DNA of 64,000 nucleotides from WRAV01 sp050950205 (GCA_050950205.1 JBMNHF010000018.1:1-64000), one strand, 5' to 3'. Counted from the stretch's first letter, positions 21,223 through 29,529 are shown. Translations and numbers: made by a program. Notes: a model not told the origin generated them from the letters alone.

Positions 21223-21762
21223 GTGATAGTCGTTATTTTTGCGGTTCAAAAACAAAACCGGGACATAATCAGCGAAGCAGTTCGTATGCTGGAAAAGCAT
21301 TTTACCACAGTGCGGGCTTACGGGGGAATTCTCTGTGCCCAGAAACCCAATCCCTCCTTGATTATCTGCGATATGGATAGCTTTGATACCATAAAGGCCG
21401 ATAAAGCTATTATTATTTGCAAGGATATCTTATCCCTTTCCAACCGCCTGAAGAATGTAAAGCATGGCGTGGCGGTGGTAGATTCCTCCATCTATCCATT
21501 ATCCGAATCATTGCCCGATATTGGGCTACCTGCCATTACCTGTGGACTGCACAGCCGGGATACCATCACCCTTTCCAGCATAGGGGAGGACAGCGCTGTC
21601 ATCGGGGTACAGCGAGCCATTTCAAACTTTAACGGCTCCATTACAGAACCTCAGGAGTTTCCCATCCACTTTGCCAAAGCCATTGCCCCTTTTACGCTGA
21701 TGGCTGTTGCTGCAATTTTTATCCTATCGGGCAACTGCAATTTAATTAAAGGAAAAATGTGA
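21223..21762 (+). CDS. Hypothetical protein, faint Mur-ligase C-domain resemblance
   Basis: 179 residues; the GTG start at 21223 follows TTGGAGGG. I do not recognise a named family. The N-terminal half alternates beta strands and helices (IVVIFAVQKQ and SLIICDMDSF). The second half, with PAITCGLHSRDTITLSSIGE, GSITEPQEFPIHF and then a hydrophobic FTLMAVAAIFILSG, is reminiscent in order and spacing of the start of a Mur-ligase C-terminal domain, but there is no P-loop or ATP site. It is about 100 bases upstream of a spore protein on the same strand, so a sporulation role is possible but unproven. Confidence 0.55.
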   Translation: MIVVIFAVQKQNRDIISEAVRMLEKHFTTVRAYGGILCAQKPNPSLIICDMDSFDTIKADKAIIICKDILSLSNRLKNVKHGVAVVDSSIYPLSESLPDIGLPAITCGLHSRDTITLSSIGEDSAVIGVQRAISNFNGSITEPQEFPIHFAKAIAPFTLMAVAAIFILSGNCNLIKGKM

Positions 21763-21861
21763 CGAGGCACCATGATATTTCCACTCATAACTGTTGGGGC
21801 TAAGCTTATACTACTACTGCAAACGCAAACCACTTTATGTAGTATTAAGGAGTGAAAAGTA

Positions 21862-22053
21862 ATGGCTAGCAACAAGCATTTGGTTCCTGAAGCTAAGGAA
21901 GCTATGAACCGCTTCAAGATGGAAGCTGCCAACGAAGTTGGCGTGAACCTGAAGCAAGGTTACAACGGCGATCTCACCTCCCGTCAGGCTGGTTCTGTGG
22001 GTGGTCAGATGGTCAAGAAAATGATCCAGGCTTACGAGAACTCCATGAAATAA
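21862..22053 (+). CDS. Small acid-soluble spore protein, alpha/beta type
   Basis: 63 residues; the ATG follows AAGGAG. It shows the family signatures KLxxEVAxEvGV-like (RFKMEAANEVGV), NLKQGYNGDLTSRQAGSVGG and a C-terminal amphipathic helix ending in IQAYENSMK. These proteins coat spore DNA and protect it from UV and heat, and are degraded by Gpr on germination. The EVGV segment is where Gpr usually cuts. The gene stands alone with a strong terminator. A forespore (sigma-G) promoter would be expected upstream, but I cannot point to a convincing one. Direct evidence that the organism sporulates. Confidence 0.95.
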   Translation: MASNKHLVPEAKEAMNRFKMEAANEVGVNLKQGYNGDLTSRQAGSVGGQMVKKMIQAYENSMK

Positions 22054-22076
22054 AGGGTTCTTGTCTGTCATACCCA

Positions 22077-22114
22077 CAGCAATCCTCCTCGGCAATAGCC
22101 GAGGAGGATTGCTG
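22077..22114 (+). terminator. Terminator after the spore protein gene
   Basis: CAGCAATCCTCCTCGGC, loop AATA, and its exact complement: a 17-bp stem after the spore protein gene. The following bases are only modestly T-rich. Confidence 0.75.
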
Positions 22115-22126
22115 CATTTCATTGCA

Positions 22127-22154
22127 AAGGCCGAAAGCAAATACTTTCGGCCTT
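22127..22154 (-). terminator. Hairpin terminator for the acyl-CoA synthetase gene
   Basis: AAGGCCGAAAG and CTTTCGGCCTT form an 11-bp stem with a 6-nt loop, 48 bases beyond the minus-strand synthetase stop. The two hairpins separate convergent transcripts. Confidence 0.6.
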
Positions 22155-22201
22155 GACTTATACTTTTATTGGAATGACAGAAAAGGTGCGCCAATCACAA
22201 G

Positions 22202-23941
22202 CTAGGCTCGCTGCATAGCCGCAATAAGTTGAGTCTTGCGGGTTTCGTCCTGACGGCGAATTTCTGCTCGCTTAATTTTGCCGGAAAAGGTTTTGGGAAG
22301 CTCGTCTACAAACTCTACGATACGGGGGTATTTATAGGGAGCGGTCTGTTTTTTGACATGCTCTTGCAGTTCTTTAATCAGTTGATCACAGGGGCAGTAG
22401 CCGCTGGTGAGAACCACCGTAGCCTTAACCACGGTGCCCCGAACTGGGTCGGAAGCTCCTGTAACGGCACATTCCCGCACAGCAGGGTGCTCCATCAGCA
22501 CGCTTTCGATTTCAAACGGGCCGATGCGGTAGCCGGAGGCCTTGATGACATCGTCCACCCGTCCCACATACCAGTAAAAGCCGTCCTCGTCTCGCCAAGC
22601 CGTATCTCCGGTGTGGTACCTATTGTCGTGCCAAACCTTGTAGGTTAGGTCTTTGTCCCGGTAGTAGCCGCAGAACAGCCCCACCTGCATCTTATCGTGG
22701 CGAGTCCGGACAACCAGCTCGCCCACCGTGCCGTCGGGCACACTGTTTCCTTGGGCATCCACCAGATCAATTTCGTAAAGAGGGGAGCATTTTCCCATGG
22801 AACCGGGCTTGGGTTCGGTTCCCAACAGGTTGACGGTAAGGGCGGTGGTTTCGCTCTGGCCAAAGGCTTCCATAATTTTGACGCCGGTGTGTTCATAAAA
22901 GCGGTGGAACACTTCTGGGTTGAGGGCTTCCCCAGCTGTGGTGGCATGGCGGATGTTGCTCAAATCGTAGTGCTCCATCCCCTCTTTGATGAGGAAGCGG
23001 TAGATGGTGGGCGGCGCACAGAAGGTGGTCACCTTGTATTGCGAAACCACACGCATCAAATCAGCAGGGACAAATTTGGTAAAGTCATAGACAAAGATGG
23101 CGGCACCTACAAACCATTGTCCATAGATTTTCCCCCAGCTGGCTTTGGCCCAGCCGGTATCTGCCACCGTCATGTGCAGGTCGCTGCCGGTGATACCGTG
23201 CCAGTATTTGGCGCTGATGATATGGCCGATGGGGTAGGTGTGGTTGTGATAGGCCATTTTGGGATTTCCGGTGGTGCCGGAGGTAAAGTAAAGCAGCAAA
23301 GGTTCCTCTGCCTTGGTGGGAATTCTCTCATCAATGGGCTGATGACAGCATAGTTCTGCGTTAAAATCAATCCATCCAGGGCGCTGGCCGCTGTCCCGCT
23401 TGGAACCTGCTACCAAAAATTTTTTCCGGATGCCGCTGTAGGTTTGGCAGGCGGTATCCACATTGGCGGCGGTTTCACCCTCGGCGGTGGCAATAACATA
23501 TCCAACATCGGCACTGCTAAAACGGTAAAGGTAATCCTTGGCGGTAAGCATATTGGTGGAGTTGATAGCCACCGCTCCCAGCTTATGCAGAGCCAATATG
23601 CAGAACCAGAACTGATAGTGGCGACTGAGCACCAGCATCACCATATCGCCCTTTTTCACTCCATAGTCCCGGAGCATACCCGCTGTGAGATCCGAGTAGT
23701 ATTTCATGTCCCCAAAGGTAAAGAATCTTTCCTCCCCGTACTCGTTGGTCCAGACCATAGCCCGGCGCTGCGGCTGATAAGCGGCAATCTGATCCACCAC
23801 GTCATAGGCAAAGTTGAAGTTGTCGGGGTAAATGGGTTCAAAGGTTTTTAAAATTCCTTTCTTATCAAAGGTTTCTTTGCAGAATGTTTGGTAAAGAGTT
23901 TCGACCATACTACTTGGATCCATTGCATGATTTTTTTCCAT
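22202..23941 (-). CDS. Acetyl-CoA/medium-chain acyl-CoA synthetase-like AMP-forming ligase
   Basis: 579 residues; the start at 23941 follows GGAGGA. It belongs to the ANL adenylating superfamily. The P-loop-like motif is YFTSGTTGNPKMAYHNH, followed by TTAGEALNPE, EAFGQSETT, HTGDTAWRDEDGFYWYVGR and the C-domain lysine in KTFSGKIKRAEIRR. The N-terminal region and length fit the acetyl-CoA synthetase/MACS branch that activates short or medium carboxylates: acid + ATP + CoA to acyl-CoA + AMP + PPi. The substrate cannot be read from sequence. It is a single-gene unit behind a T-box riboswitch, an unusual regulator for such an enzyme and a hint at an amino-acid-linked substrate, possibly a branched-chain acid. 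Confidence 0.88.
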   Translation of the reverse strand: MEKNHAMDPSSMVETLYQTFCKETFDKKGILKTFEPIYPDNFNFAYDVVDQIAAYQPQRRAMVWTNEYGEERFFTFGDMKYYSDLTAGMLRDYGVKKGDMVMLVLSRHYQFWFCILALHKLGAVAINSTNMLTAKDYLYRFSSADVGYVIATAEGETAANVDTACQTYSGIRKKFLVAGSKRDSGQRPGWIDFNAELCCHQPIDERIPTKAEEPLLLYFTSGTTGNPKMAYHNHTYPIGHIISAKYWHGITGSDLHMTVADTGWAKASWGKIYGQWFVGAAIFVYDFTKFVPADLMRVVSQYKVTTFCAPPTIYRFLIKEGMEHYDLSNIRHATTAGEALNPEVFHRFYEHTGVKIMEAFGQSETTALTVNLLGTEPKPGSMGKCSPLYEIDLVDAQGNSVPDGTVGELVVRTRHDKMQVGLFCGYYRDKDLTYKVWHDNRYHTGDTAWRDEDGFYWYVGRVDDVIKASGYRIGPFEIESVLMEHPAVRECAVTGASDPVRGTVVKATVVLTSGYCPCDQLIKELQEHVKKQTAPYKYPRIVEFVDELPKTFSGKIKRAEIRRQDETRKTQLIAAMQRA

Positions 23942-24019
23942 CTTCTTGTTCCTCCATAATCGTTTGTAATGGCGGAAGTGAGAAAACGAAATGAGCGGGG
24001 AGGAGCAATTTTTGGGGGA

Positions 24020-24290
24020 AAACAAAAAATGCTCCATCCCACAATGGGACGAGCATTACCCGTGTTACCACCCAAATTGCACAAAACATTTTGTGCCACT
24101 CATTACGGATTCCAACAAATCCTCGGCCTGTAACGCTGCCTTTGCGTAGACATCTACTTGCGCCTATGCGCTTTCTTGTCTCGGCTCCAGGGCTACAGTT
24201 CCTGCCGTTTGCCACCGGTTTGCACCAACCACCGGCTCTCTGCGGGCAAAGGATGGAAGGAACCCTCCCTGTCACTGCCTTTATAATTAT
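24020..24290 (-). ncRNA. T-box riboswitch upstream of the acyl-CoA synthetase
   Basis: Read on the minus strand, the leader has the T-box element order. A stem I distal region has AGAGAGCCGG and GGTTGGTG, followed by the 3' side of stem I with GCAGGAACTGTAGCCCTGG. The T-box itself, AATTTGGGTGGTAACACG, lies at 24078-24061, and a terminator (about 24057-24023) follows it, with a stem rich in ATGCTC/GAGCAT and a T-run. The antiterminator bulge TGGT would pair with a tRNA ending ACCA, i.e. discriminator A. The specifier is most likely CTG (Leu), with TGT (Cys) one base later as the alternative. Discriminator A fits tRNA-Leu and argues against tRNA-Cys, which normally has U. Confidence 0.88.
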
Positions 24291-24301
24291 TATTTTTTAA
24301 G

Positions 24302-24330
24302 AGAATAGCACAGTAAATTTGATTTGTCAA
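24302..24330 (-). promoter_or_regulatory. Sigma-A promoter of the T-box leader
   Basis: On the minus strand TTGACA (24330-24325), 17 bp, TATTCT (24307-24302), giving a leader of about 350 nt. Confidence 0.7.
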
Positions 24331-24383
24331 TAGCGAATTGGAATATTTTAAACATAAGTTACTTTAATACACTAATTAACTAA

Positions 24384-24412
24384 TTGACTAATATGGGAAA
24401 ATGAAGTATAAT
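24384..24412 (+). promoter_or_regulatory. Sigma-A promoter of the his operon
   Basis: TTGACT (24384-24389), 17 bp, TATAAT (24407-24412), about 50 bases before hisZ. The short leader leaves no room for a T-box or attenuator of its own. Confidence 0.75.
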
Positions 24413-24461
24413 GCAGTAGTATCTTGCCAGAGAAACAAAGTCAGTATTTATTATCAGTTAA

Positions 24462-25586
24462 ATGGATGTGTATGGTATGAACCGCTGTAATACCCTTCCC
24501 GTCTTTTCCCCTCGGGAAGCCTGTGAGCTAAAGCTTCGGGCTTTGTACGAGAGCAGGGGCTTTTTGCGAACTGAAATTGCCAAATTTGAAGACTACAATC
24601 TTTACCTGGATAACAAAAACTTTTTGGGAACCGATCGGATTCTCACTTTTATGGACCACAGCGGAAGGCTTTTGGCTCTCAAGCCAGACATTACCTTGAG
24701 CATTGCCAAAAACCTGCCTGCTCAGGTCTCCAAAGCCTCGGAAAAACTATACTACATGGACGAGGTGGTGCGGTTTTCTCCTGAAAATCGGGCCTATAAA
24801 GTGCTGGATCAGATCGGCTTGGAGTGGATTGGCAGAAAGGATGCCTTTGCCAATCTGGAGGTGCTGGATTTAGCCCTGCGCAGCCTTGCTTTGATGGGGG
24901 AGAGCGCCATGGATCTATCCCATCTGGGCTTTGTTTCCGGTCTGCTGGAAAACACCGGACTTTCTCCCCAGGTAGAGCGGAAGGTTCTCGGGGCCATTCA
25001 CGCCAAAAGTCCCCATGATGTTGCAGGGATTTTGGAAGCGGAGGGCGTGGCCAACAGCCGAAAAGAGCAAATCCTGTCCCTGGCAGGTATTCACGGGCCC
25101 TTTTTACAAGCTCTGGAAAAGGCTAAAAGCCTGATTCAAGGGGAAGAGATGGCCAGAGCATACGATGAGCTGGAGGCTCTGGCAAAGTCGCTCCACCTTG
25201 CCGAACATCAAACACTTCATCTGGACTTTTCAGTGGTCAACGATTTGGATTACTACAACGGCCTGATTTTCCGGGGTTATATCCGAGGCATCCCGGGAGT
25301 GGTTTGCAGCGGTGGCCGGTACGACAACCTGATGCAAAAGCTGGGAAAGGACTGCTGCGCCATCGGATTCGGCATCGCCCTGCATCAGTTGGATCATTTG
25401 TGGGGGGAGCACAACACCATGGTGGATGTGCTGCTGCTCTATCCCGCTGTCTGTGACTGGAAGGCTTTGATGAAGCGGGTAAACGAGCTGAACACCAAGG
25501 GCTTTACGGTGCGCTGCGAAAGAGAAGATGCCGATGTTGGCGGACTTTTCTACCGCAGGTTGGAACGGTTTGAGGAGGTGGGATAA
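24462..25586 (+). CDS. hisZ: ATP phosphoribosyltransferase regulatory subunit
   Basis: 374 residues, a class II histidyl-tRNA-synthetase-like protein without aminoacylation function. It pairs with short-form HisG to make the active, histidine-inhibited first enzyme of histidine synthesis. Visible landmarks are GTDRILTFMDHSGRLLALKPD (motif 2-like region), LDFSVVNDLDYYNGLIFRGY and GGRYDNLMQKLG. The start is uncertain: the ATG at 24462 and the ATG at 24477 (MNRCNTLPVF) both lack a good ribosome-binding site. First gene of hisZ-hisG-mini-ORF-hisC-hisB. Confidence 0.9.
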   Translation: MDVYGMNRCNTLPVFSPREACELKLRALYESRGFLRTEIAKFEDYNLYLDNKNFLGTDRILTFMDHSGRLLALKPDITLSIAKNLPAQVSKASEKLYYMDEVVRFSPENRAYKVLDQIGLEWIGRKDAFANLEVLDLALRSLALMGESAMDLSHLGFVSGLLENTGLSPQVERKVLGAIHAKSPHDVAGILEAEGVANSRKEQILSLAGIHGPFLQALEKAKSLIQGEEMARAYDELEALAKSLHLAEHQTLHLDFSVVNDLDYYNGLIFRGYIRGIPGVVCSGGRYDNLMQKLGKDCCAIGFGIALHQLDHLWGEHNTMVDVLLLYPAVCDWKALMKRVNELNTKGFTVRCEREDADVGGLFYRRLERFEEVG

Positions 25587-25587
25587 G

Positions 25588-26214
25588 GTGCTGAATGTGG
25601 CGCTTCCCAAGGGAAGACTGGGAGATCGGGTTTTTTCCATGTTGGAGAAGGCGGGGTATGAGGGGGCTCATCTGGTAAAGGGTTCCCGCCGTCTGGTGGT
25701 GGAGGACGAAACCAGCGGCGTTCGGTACTTTTTGGTGAAGCCCTCCGACGTGGCCATCTACGTGCTCCATGGGGCTGCCGATGTGGGGGTGGTGGGAAAG
25801 GATATCCTGCTGGAAACAACCCCCGACGTTTATGAGCTGCTGGATTTAAACATCGGCATCTGCCGGATGGTGGTGGCGGGCAAAAAAAGTTTTACTCCCT
25901 CCCGCTCCCGAAAAATTTTGCGGGTAGCCACCAAGTACCCCAACATCGCCAAAAGCTACTACGACGAGCAAAACCGGGAAATTGAGCTCATTGCACTCAA
26001 TGGCTCCATCGAGCTGGCTCCCATTGTGGGGCTTTCCGATGTCGTGGTAGACATTGTGGAGACAGGCTCTACCCTCCAAGCCAATCAACTTGTGGTGCTG
26101 GAGGAGATCATGCCCATTTCGGCTCGGCTTATCTCCAACATTGCCAGCTATAAATTCAAAAGCACCGCCATCCAACAGATGAAGAATGCTCTAGCCAGAG
26201 AGGTAACGCTATGA
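25588..26214 (+). CDS. hisG: ATP phosphoribosyltransferase catalytic subunit (short form)
   Basis: 208 residues, GTG start at 25588 with GAGGAGG upstream, one base after the hisZ stop. It condenses ATP and PRPP, the committed step of histidine synthesis. Family motifs are LNVALPKGRLGD, DVGVVGKDILLE and ELAPIVGLSDVVVDIVETGSTL, which includes the PRPP-binding loop. The C-terminal regulatory domain of long HisG is missing, as expected beside hisZ. Its TGA overlaps the ATG of the next small ORF (ATGA). Confidence 0.95.
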   Translation: MLNVALPKGRLGDRVFSMLEKAGYEGAHLVKGSRRLVVEDETSGVRYFLVKPSDVAIYVLHGAADVGVVGKDILLETTPDVYELLDLNIGICRMVVAGKKSFTPSRSRKILRVATKYPNIAKSYYDEQNREIELIALNGSIELAPIVGLSDVVVDIVETGSTLQANQLVVLEEIMPISARLISNIASYKFKSTAIQQMKNALAREVTL

Positions 26215-26309
26215 CAAATAGATGGCAAAATGTTGCCTGTGCTCTGTCCGGTGCCGGGACTGGACGCAGCAAAAAGCAAAAGTGCAAAGGATGGGAGGGA
26301 GCAAGATGA
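26211..26309 (+). CDS. 32-codon ORF coupled by ATGA overlaps between hisG and hisC
   Basis: This ORF starts inside the hisG stop (ATGA at 26211-26214) and ends inside the hisC start (ATGA at 26306-26309), tiling the gap exactly. The product begins MTNRWQNVACALSGAG and ends in a basic KKQKCKGWEGAR. I recognise no domain. It sits where hisD (histidinol dehydrogenase) lies in many his operons and may be the scar of a deleted gene that kept both overlapping ends, or simply a coupling device. GGGAGGG near its 3' end serves hisC. Confidence 0.4.
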   Translation: MTNRWQNVACALSGAGTGRSKKQKCKGWEGAR

Positions 26310-27367
26310 GCCGGTTTCTCAGTCGCCATGGGGCCAAGCTGGAACCTTACGTGCCGGGAGAGCAGCCGTCTGAGCGAAAGTACATCAAACTCAACACCAA
26401 CGAGTGTTCCTATCCTCCCGCTCCGGGGATCGCCGACCTGTTGGCTGGGCAAAGGGTGCAGGAGTTTTCCCTCTATCCCGACCCGGAGGCCAAAGTTCTG
26501 CGCCGGGCCATTGCCCACCGTTACGGCCTGGAAAGCGATCAGGTTTTTGTGGGCAACGGCTCCGATGAGGTGCTGGCTTTTCTCTGTATGGCTTTTTTTG
26601 ATACAGGGGACCCCATTTATTTTCCCGACCCCAGTTATGGCTTTTATGGGGTGTACGCCAAGCTTTTTGGCCTGAATGCCCGCCTCATTCCTCTGGCGGA
26701 GGATTTTACCTTGACGGTGGAGGACTACTTGGGGGTAGACGGCCATATCCTCATCGCCAACCCCAATGCTCCAACCGGTCTTGCTTTGCCAAGGGAGGAG
26801 ATCCAGCGGATTGTCCAGAGCAACCCCAACCGCCTGGTGGTGGTAGATGAGGCTTATGTGGATTTTGCCGACGATGGTGTTAGCAGCCTTCCGTTGCTGG
26901 CCCACTATGACAACCTGATGGTTGTGGGGACTTTTTCCAAATCTCGCTCCCTTGCAGGGCTTCGGCTGGGCTATGCGTTTTCCCGCAGAGAGCATATCGC
27001 CGCGCTGGAGCGGATCAAATACTCCTTCCACCCTTATAATATCAACCGGTTTACCCAGCAGGCGGCAACCATTGCAGTGCAGGATGAAGCTTACCTGCGC
27101 CAAGTGCTAAAGCGGATCAAAGCGACCCGAGACAGAAGCTACAGTCGTTTGCAAGAGCTGGGATGTAAGGTTCTGCCCAGCAGCACCAACTTTTTATTTG
27201 TCTCCCATCCCACTCTCAAAGGCAAAGAGTTTTATAAAAGGCTGCGGGAAAAAGGGATATTGGTGCGCTGTTTTGAGCATCCCCGAACCCTTGATTTTAT
27301 CCGGGTGAGCATTGGAACGGATGAGGAAATGAATGCGTTTTTGCACGCAGTGGAGGAAACGTTATGA
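26306..27367 (+). CDS. hisC: Histidinol-phosphate aminotransferase
   Basis: 353 residues; the ATG at 26306 follows GGGAGGGAG. It is a PLP-dependent fold-type I aminotransferase that makes histidinol phosphate from imidazole acetol phosphate and glutamate. Substrate and PLP motifs are LNTNECSYPP, GNGSDEVL, NPNAPTG, VVDEAYVDF and the Schiff-base lysine in TFSKSRSLAGLRLGY. The C-terminal FIRVSIGTDEEMNAF is typical. Aromatic aminotransferases of the same fold are similar, but the operon settles the assignment. It overlaps hisB by ATGA. Confidence 0.93.
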   Translation: MSRFLSRHGAKLEPYVPGEQPSERKYIKLNTNECSYPPAPGIADLLAGQRVQEFSLYPDPEAKVLRRAIAHRYGLESDQVFVGNGSDEVLAFLCMAFFDTGDPIYFPDPSYGFYGVYAKLFGLNARLIPLAEDFTLTVEDYLGVDGHILIANPNAPTGLALPREEIQRIVQSNPNRLVVVDEAYVDFADDGVSSLPLLAHYDNLMVVGTFSKSRSLAGLRLGYAFSRREHIAALERIKYSFHPYNINRFTQQAATIAVQDEAYLRQVLKRIKATRDRSYSRLQELGCKVLPSSTNFLFVSHPTLKGKEFYKRLREKGILVRCFEHPRTLDFIRVSIGTDEEMNAFLHAVEETL

Positions 27368-27951
27368 GACAGGCAACGGTAAATCGCCAAACCACCGAAA
27401 CGCAAATAACCCTGACTCTGAATCTGGATGGAACAGGGCAACACCAAATCGACACCGGCATTGGATTTTTTAACCATATGTTGGAGCTGTTTGCCGCTCA
27501 TGGACGTTTTGATGTAAACCTGCAGTGCAAGGGAGATTTAGAGGTGGACGGCCACCACACCGTTGAGGATGTGGGAATTGCCCTGGGAACAGCGTTTCAA
27601 AACGCTTTGGGGGAAAAGCGGGGGATTAGCCGCTATGCCGATTTGGTTCTTCCCATGGACGAGGCACTGGTTCTGATTGCCTTGGATCTTTCCGGTCGAG
27701 GTTATTTGGGCTATGCGGTTCAATTTTCGGTTCCTTCCATTGGCCAATGGGATACTCAACTACTGGAAGAGTTTCTCCTTGCCTTAACCCGCTCCATGGG
27801 GCTTACCCTCCATGTTCGGCAGCTGGCGGGAAAGAATGCCCATCACATTGCAGAAGCCATCTTCAAAGGATTGGGTCGGGCTTTGAGCCATGCTGTTTCC
27901 ATTCAAGCCGGTATGGAGGACAAAATCCCCTCCACCAAAGGCCTCCTATAG
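27364..27951 (+). CDS. hisB: Imidazoleglycerol-phosphate dehydratase
   Basis: 195 residues, monofunctional. It dehydrates imidazole glycerol phosphate to imidazole acetol phosphate, the substrate of HisC. The repeated metal-binding motifs are DTGIGFFNHMLELFAAHG, DGHHTVEDVGIALG and, in the second half, AGKNAHHIAEAIFKGLGRAL. Start codon overlaps the hisC stop. Last his gene here: hisD, hisH, hisA, hisF and hisI are not in the window. Confidence 0.96.
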   Translation: MRQATVNRQTTETQITLTLNLDGTGQHQIDTGIGFFNHMLELFAAHGRFDVNLQCKGDLEVDGHHTVEDVGIALGTAFQNALGEKRGISRYADLVLPMDEALVLIALDLSGRGYLGYAVQFSVPSIGQWDTQLLEEFLLALTRSMGLTLHVRQLAGKNAHHIAEAIFKGLGRALSHAVSIQAGMEDKIPSTKGLL

Positions 27952-28004
27952 GGCCGACATCCAGAAAAGCTTAGATGTTCGGGCATTCGCCGGAACCCCA
28001 AACA

Positions 28005-28042
28005 GAAAAAAAGGAAAGAGTGGAAGCTCTTTCCTTTTTTCT
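28005..28042 (+). terminator. Terminator of the his operon
   Basis: GAAAAAAAGGAAAGAG pairs with CTCTTTCCTTTTTTC across a 6-nt loop, ending in a run of Ts, 54 bases after hisB. Confidence 0.8.
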
Positions 28043-28072
28043 TATGGAAATAGATAAAGGCGGCCATCCTTT

Positions 28073-29437
28073 TTATGGGTTGCCCTTTGTATGAGGGGAA
28101 AGGGTGGGCTTTGCGCCGGGCAGTTGAATATAACGGCGCAACAGGATCATTGCGGCAACATTGGGGATGGCCATCATGGCGTTTAAAGCATCCGCCACTC
28201 CCCAGAGGGTTCGCATCTCGCTCACCGCTCCCACTACGGCACAGGCTAGAAAAAGCCATCGATAGAGTTGGACAGCCAGCTTGCTGTTTTTGGTCAGAAA
28301 GCTGACGGCAGTTTCGCCGTAAAAGCACCAGCCCAGCATTCCCGCCACCGCAAAGCACATGACCGAAATGGCAATGAATTCTGCACCCTTGGGCCCAAAC
28401 ACACTGGCAAAGGCGGCGGAGGTTAATTCGACGCCATCCAGGCCGCTTTGCCAAAGCACCCCTCCTTGGGCCGTCAAAAGCACCAGTGCCGTCAAGGTGC
28501 AGACCACAATGGTATCCAAAAACACTTCAAAAATTCCCCATACACTTTGGTGAGCCGGACTTTTGCAGTCGGCAGAGGCATGAGCAATGGGGGCCGAACC
28601 CAGCCCTGCTTCGTTGGTGAATACCCCTCGGGCAATTCCATAGCGAACAGCCCTAGAAAGTCCATAACCCAATGCTCCACCTACCGCCCCTGCTGGATGA
28701 AAGGCACCTTGAACTATAAGGGCAAAGGCAGAGCCTATATACAGTCTGTTGCGGATTAGAACTGTTAAGGAGCAGACAATGTAGGCGATGGAAATAAAGG
28801 GAATGATCACTTCATTCACAGAAGCAATGCGTCTAAGACCACCAAATACCACCAAAGCCAGCAGGGAGGCCACCAAAATCCCCGTTATCCATAGGGGAAT
28901 GCCAAAAGCAGCAAAAGCGGCTTTGGATACTGCATTTACCTGAGTCATATTGCCGATTCCAAAGGAGGTAAGGGCACATAAGAATGAAAAAATACAACCC
29001 ATCCATGGTTTATTCAAGGCGTTTTTCATATAATACATGGGTCCGCCCCGAAAACCTTCCCTGCTTTTTTCCCGAAACTTTACCGCCAAATATATTTCGC
29101 CGTATTTTGTCATCATTCCAAAAAAAGCGGATACCCACATCCAAAAAATTGCGCCGGGTCCGCCCAGGGTCAAAGCCGTGGCAACTCCGGCAATATTTCC
29201 AACCCCCAACGTTCCGGCCAGTGCAGTGGTCATTGCCTGAAAAGGGGATATACTTGACATGTTTCTTTTCGCATCCTTTTGCATCAGGGTGCCCACTGTA
29301 TTTTTGAGAATGAAGGCAATACCCCGCAACTGAAAAAAATTGGTTTTAAACGTAAGCCAAATACCGGCGCCAAGGAGCATAAAAACCATGGAACCTTGAT
29401 ACAAAAGGCTTTGCGTTGCCTGTAAAGCTATTTGCAT
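28073..29437 (-). CDS. Alanine/glycine:cation symporter (AGCS family)
   Basis: 454 residues, about ten to eleven membrane helices; the ATG follows AAAGGAGATG. Family signatures are ALAGTLGVGNIAGVATAL (near the N-terminus), the GGPMYYMKNAL loop, ARGVFTNEAGLGSAPIAHA and CFYGETAVSFL. AGCS proteins import alanine or glycine with Na+ or H+. No partner gene adjoins, and it is convergent with the his operon. Confidence 0.95.
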   Translation of the reverse strand: MQIALQATQSLLYQGSMVFMLLGAGIWLTFKTNFFQLRGIAFILKNTVGTLMQKDAKRNMSSISPFQAMTTALAGTLGVGNIAGVATALTLGGPGAIFWMWVSAFFGMMTKYGEIYLAVKFREKSREGFRGGPMYYMKNALNKPWMGCIFSFLCALTSFGIGNMTQVNAVSKAAFAAFGIPLWITGILVASLLALVVFGGLRRIASVNEVIIPFISIAYIVCSLTVLIRNRLYIGSAFALIVQGAFHPAGAVGGALGYGLSRAVRYGIARGVFTNEAGLGSAPIAHASADCKSPAHQSVWGIFEVFLDTIVVCTLTALVLLTAQGGVLWQSGLDGVELTSAAFASVFGPKGAEFIAISVMCFAVAGMLGWCFYGETAVSFLTKNSKLAVQLYRWLFLACAVVGAVSEMRTLWGVADALNAMMAIPNVAAMILLRRYIQLPGAKPTLSPHTKGNP

Positions 29438-29500
29438 TTACACATCTCCTTTACCATTTTTCGCTGGTAAATGTATATGGAATTTGTAAAGGGATTAGCA

Positions 29501-29529
29501 TTGCCAACTCAACTTTTTTGATGTATAAT
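29501..29529 (+). promoter_or_regulatory. Sigma-A promoter of the lytic transglycosylase
   Basis: TTGCCA (29501-29506), 17 bp, TATAAT (29524-29529), about 155 bases upstream of the start codon. Confidence 0.7.

Noticed and set aside
21773..21813. Sigma-G promoter before the spore protein gene
   Set aside because: TTATACTA resembles a -10, but no -35 element stands at the right distance, so it is not listed.
24181..24240. TGT (Cys) as the T-box specifier
   Set aside because: Possible by position, and supported by the purine that follows it. But the TGGT antiterminator bulge would pair with a tRNA having discriminator A, whereas tRNA-Cys normally has U; CTG (Leu) is kept as the better but unproven reading.
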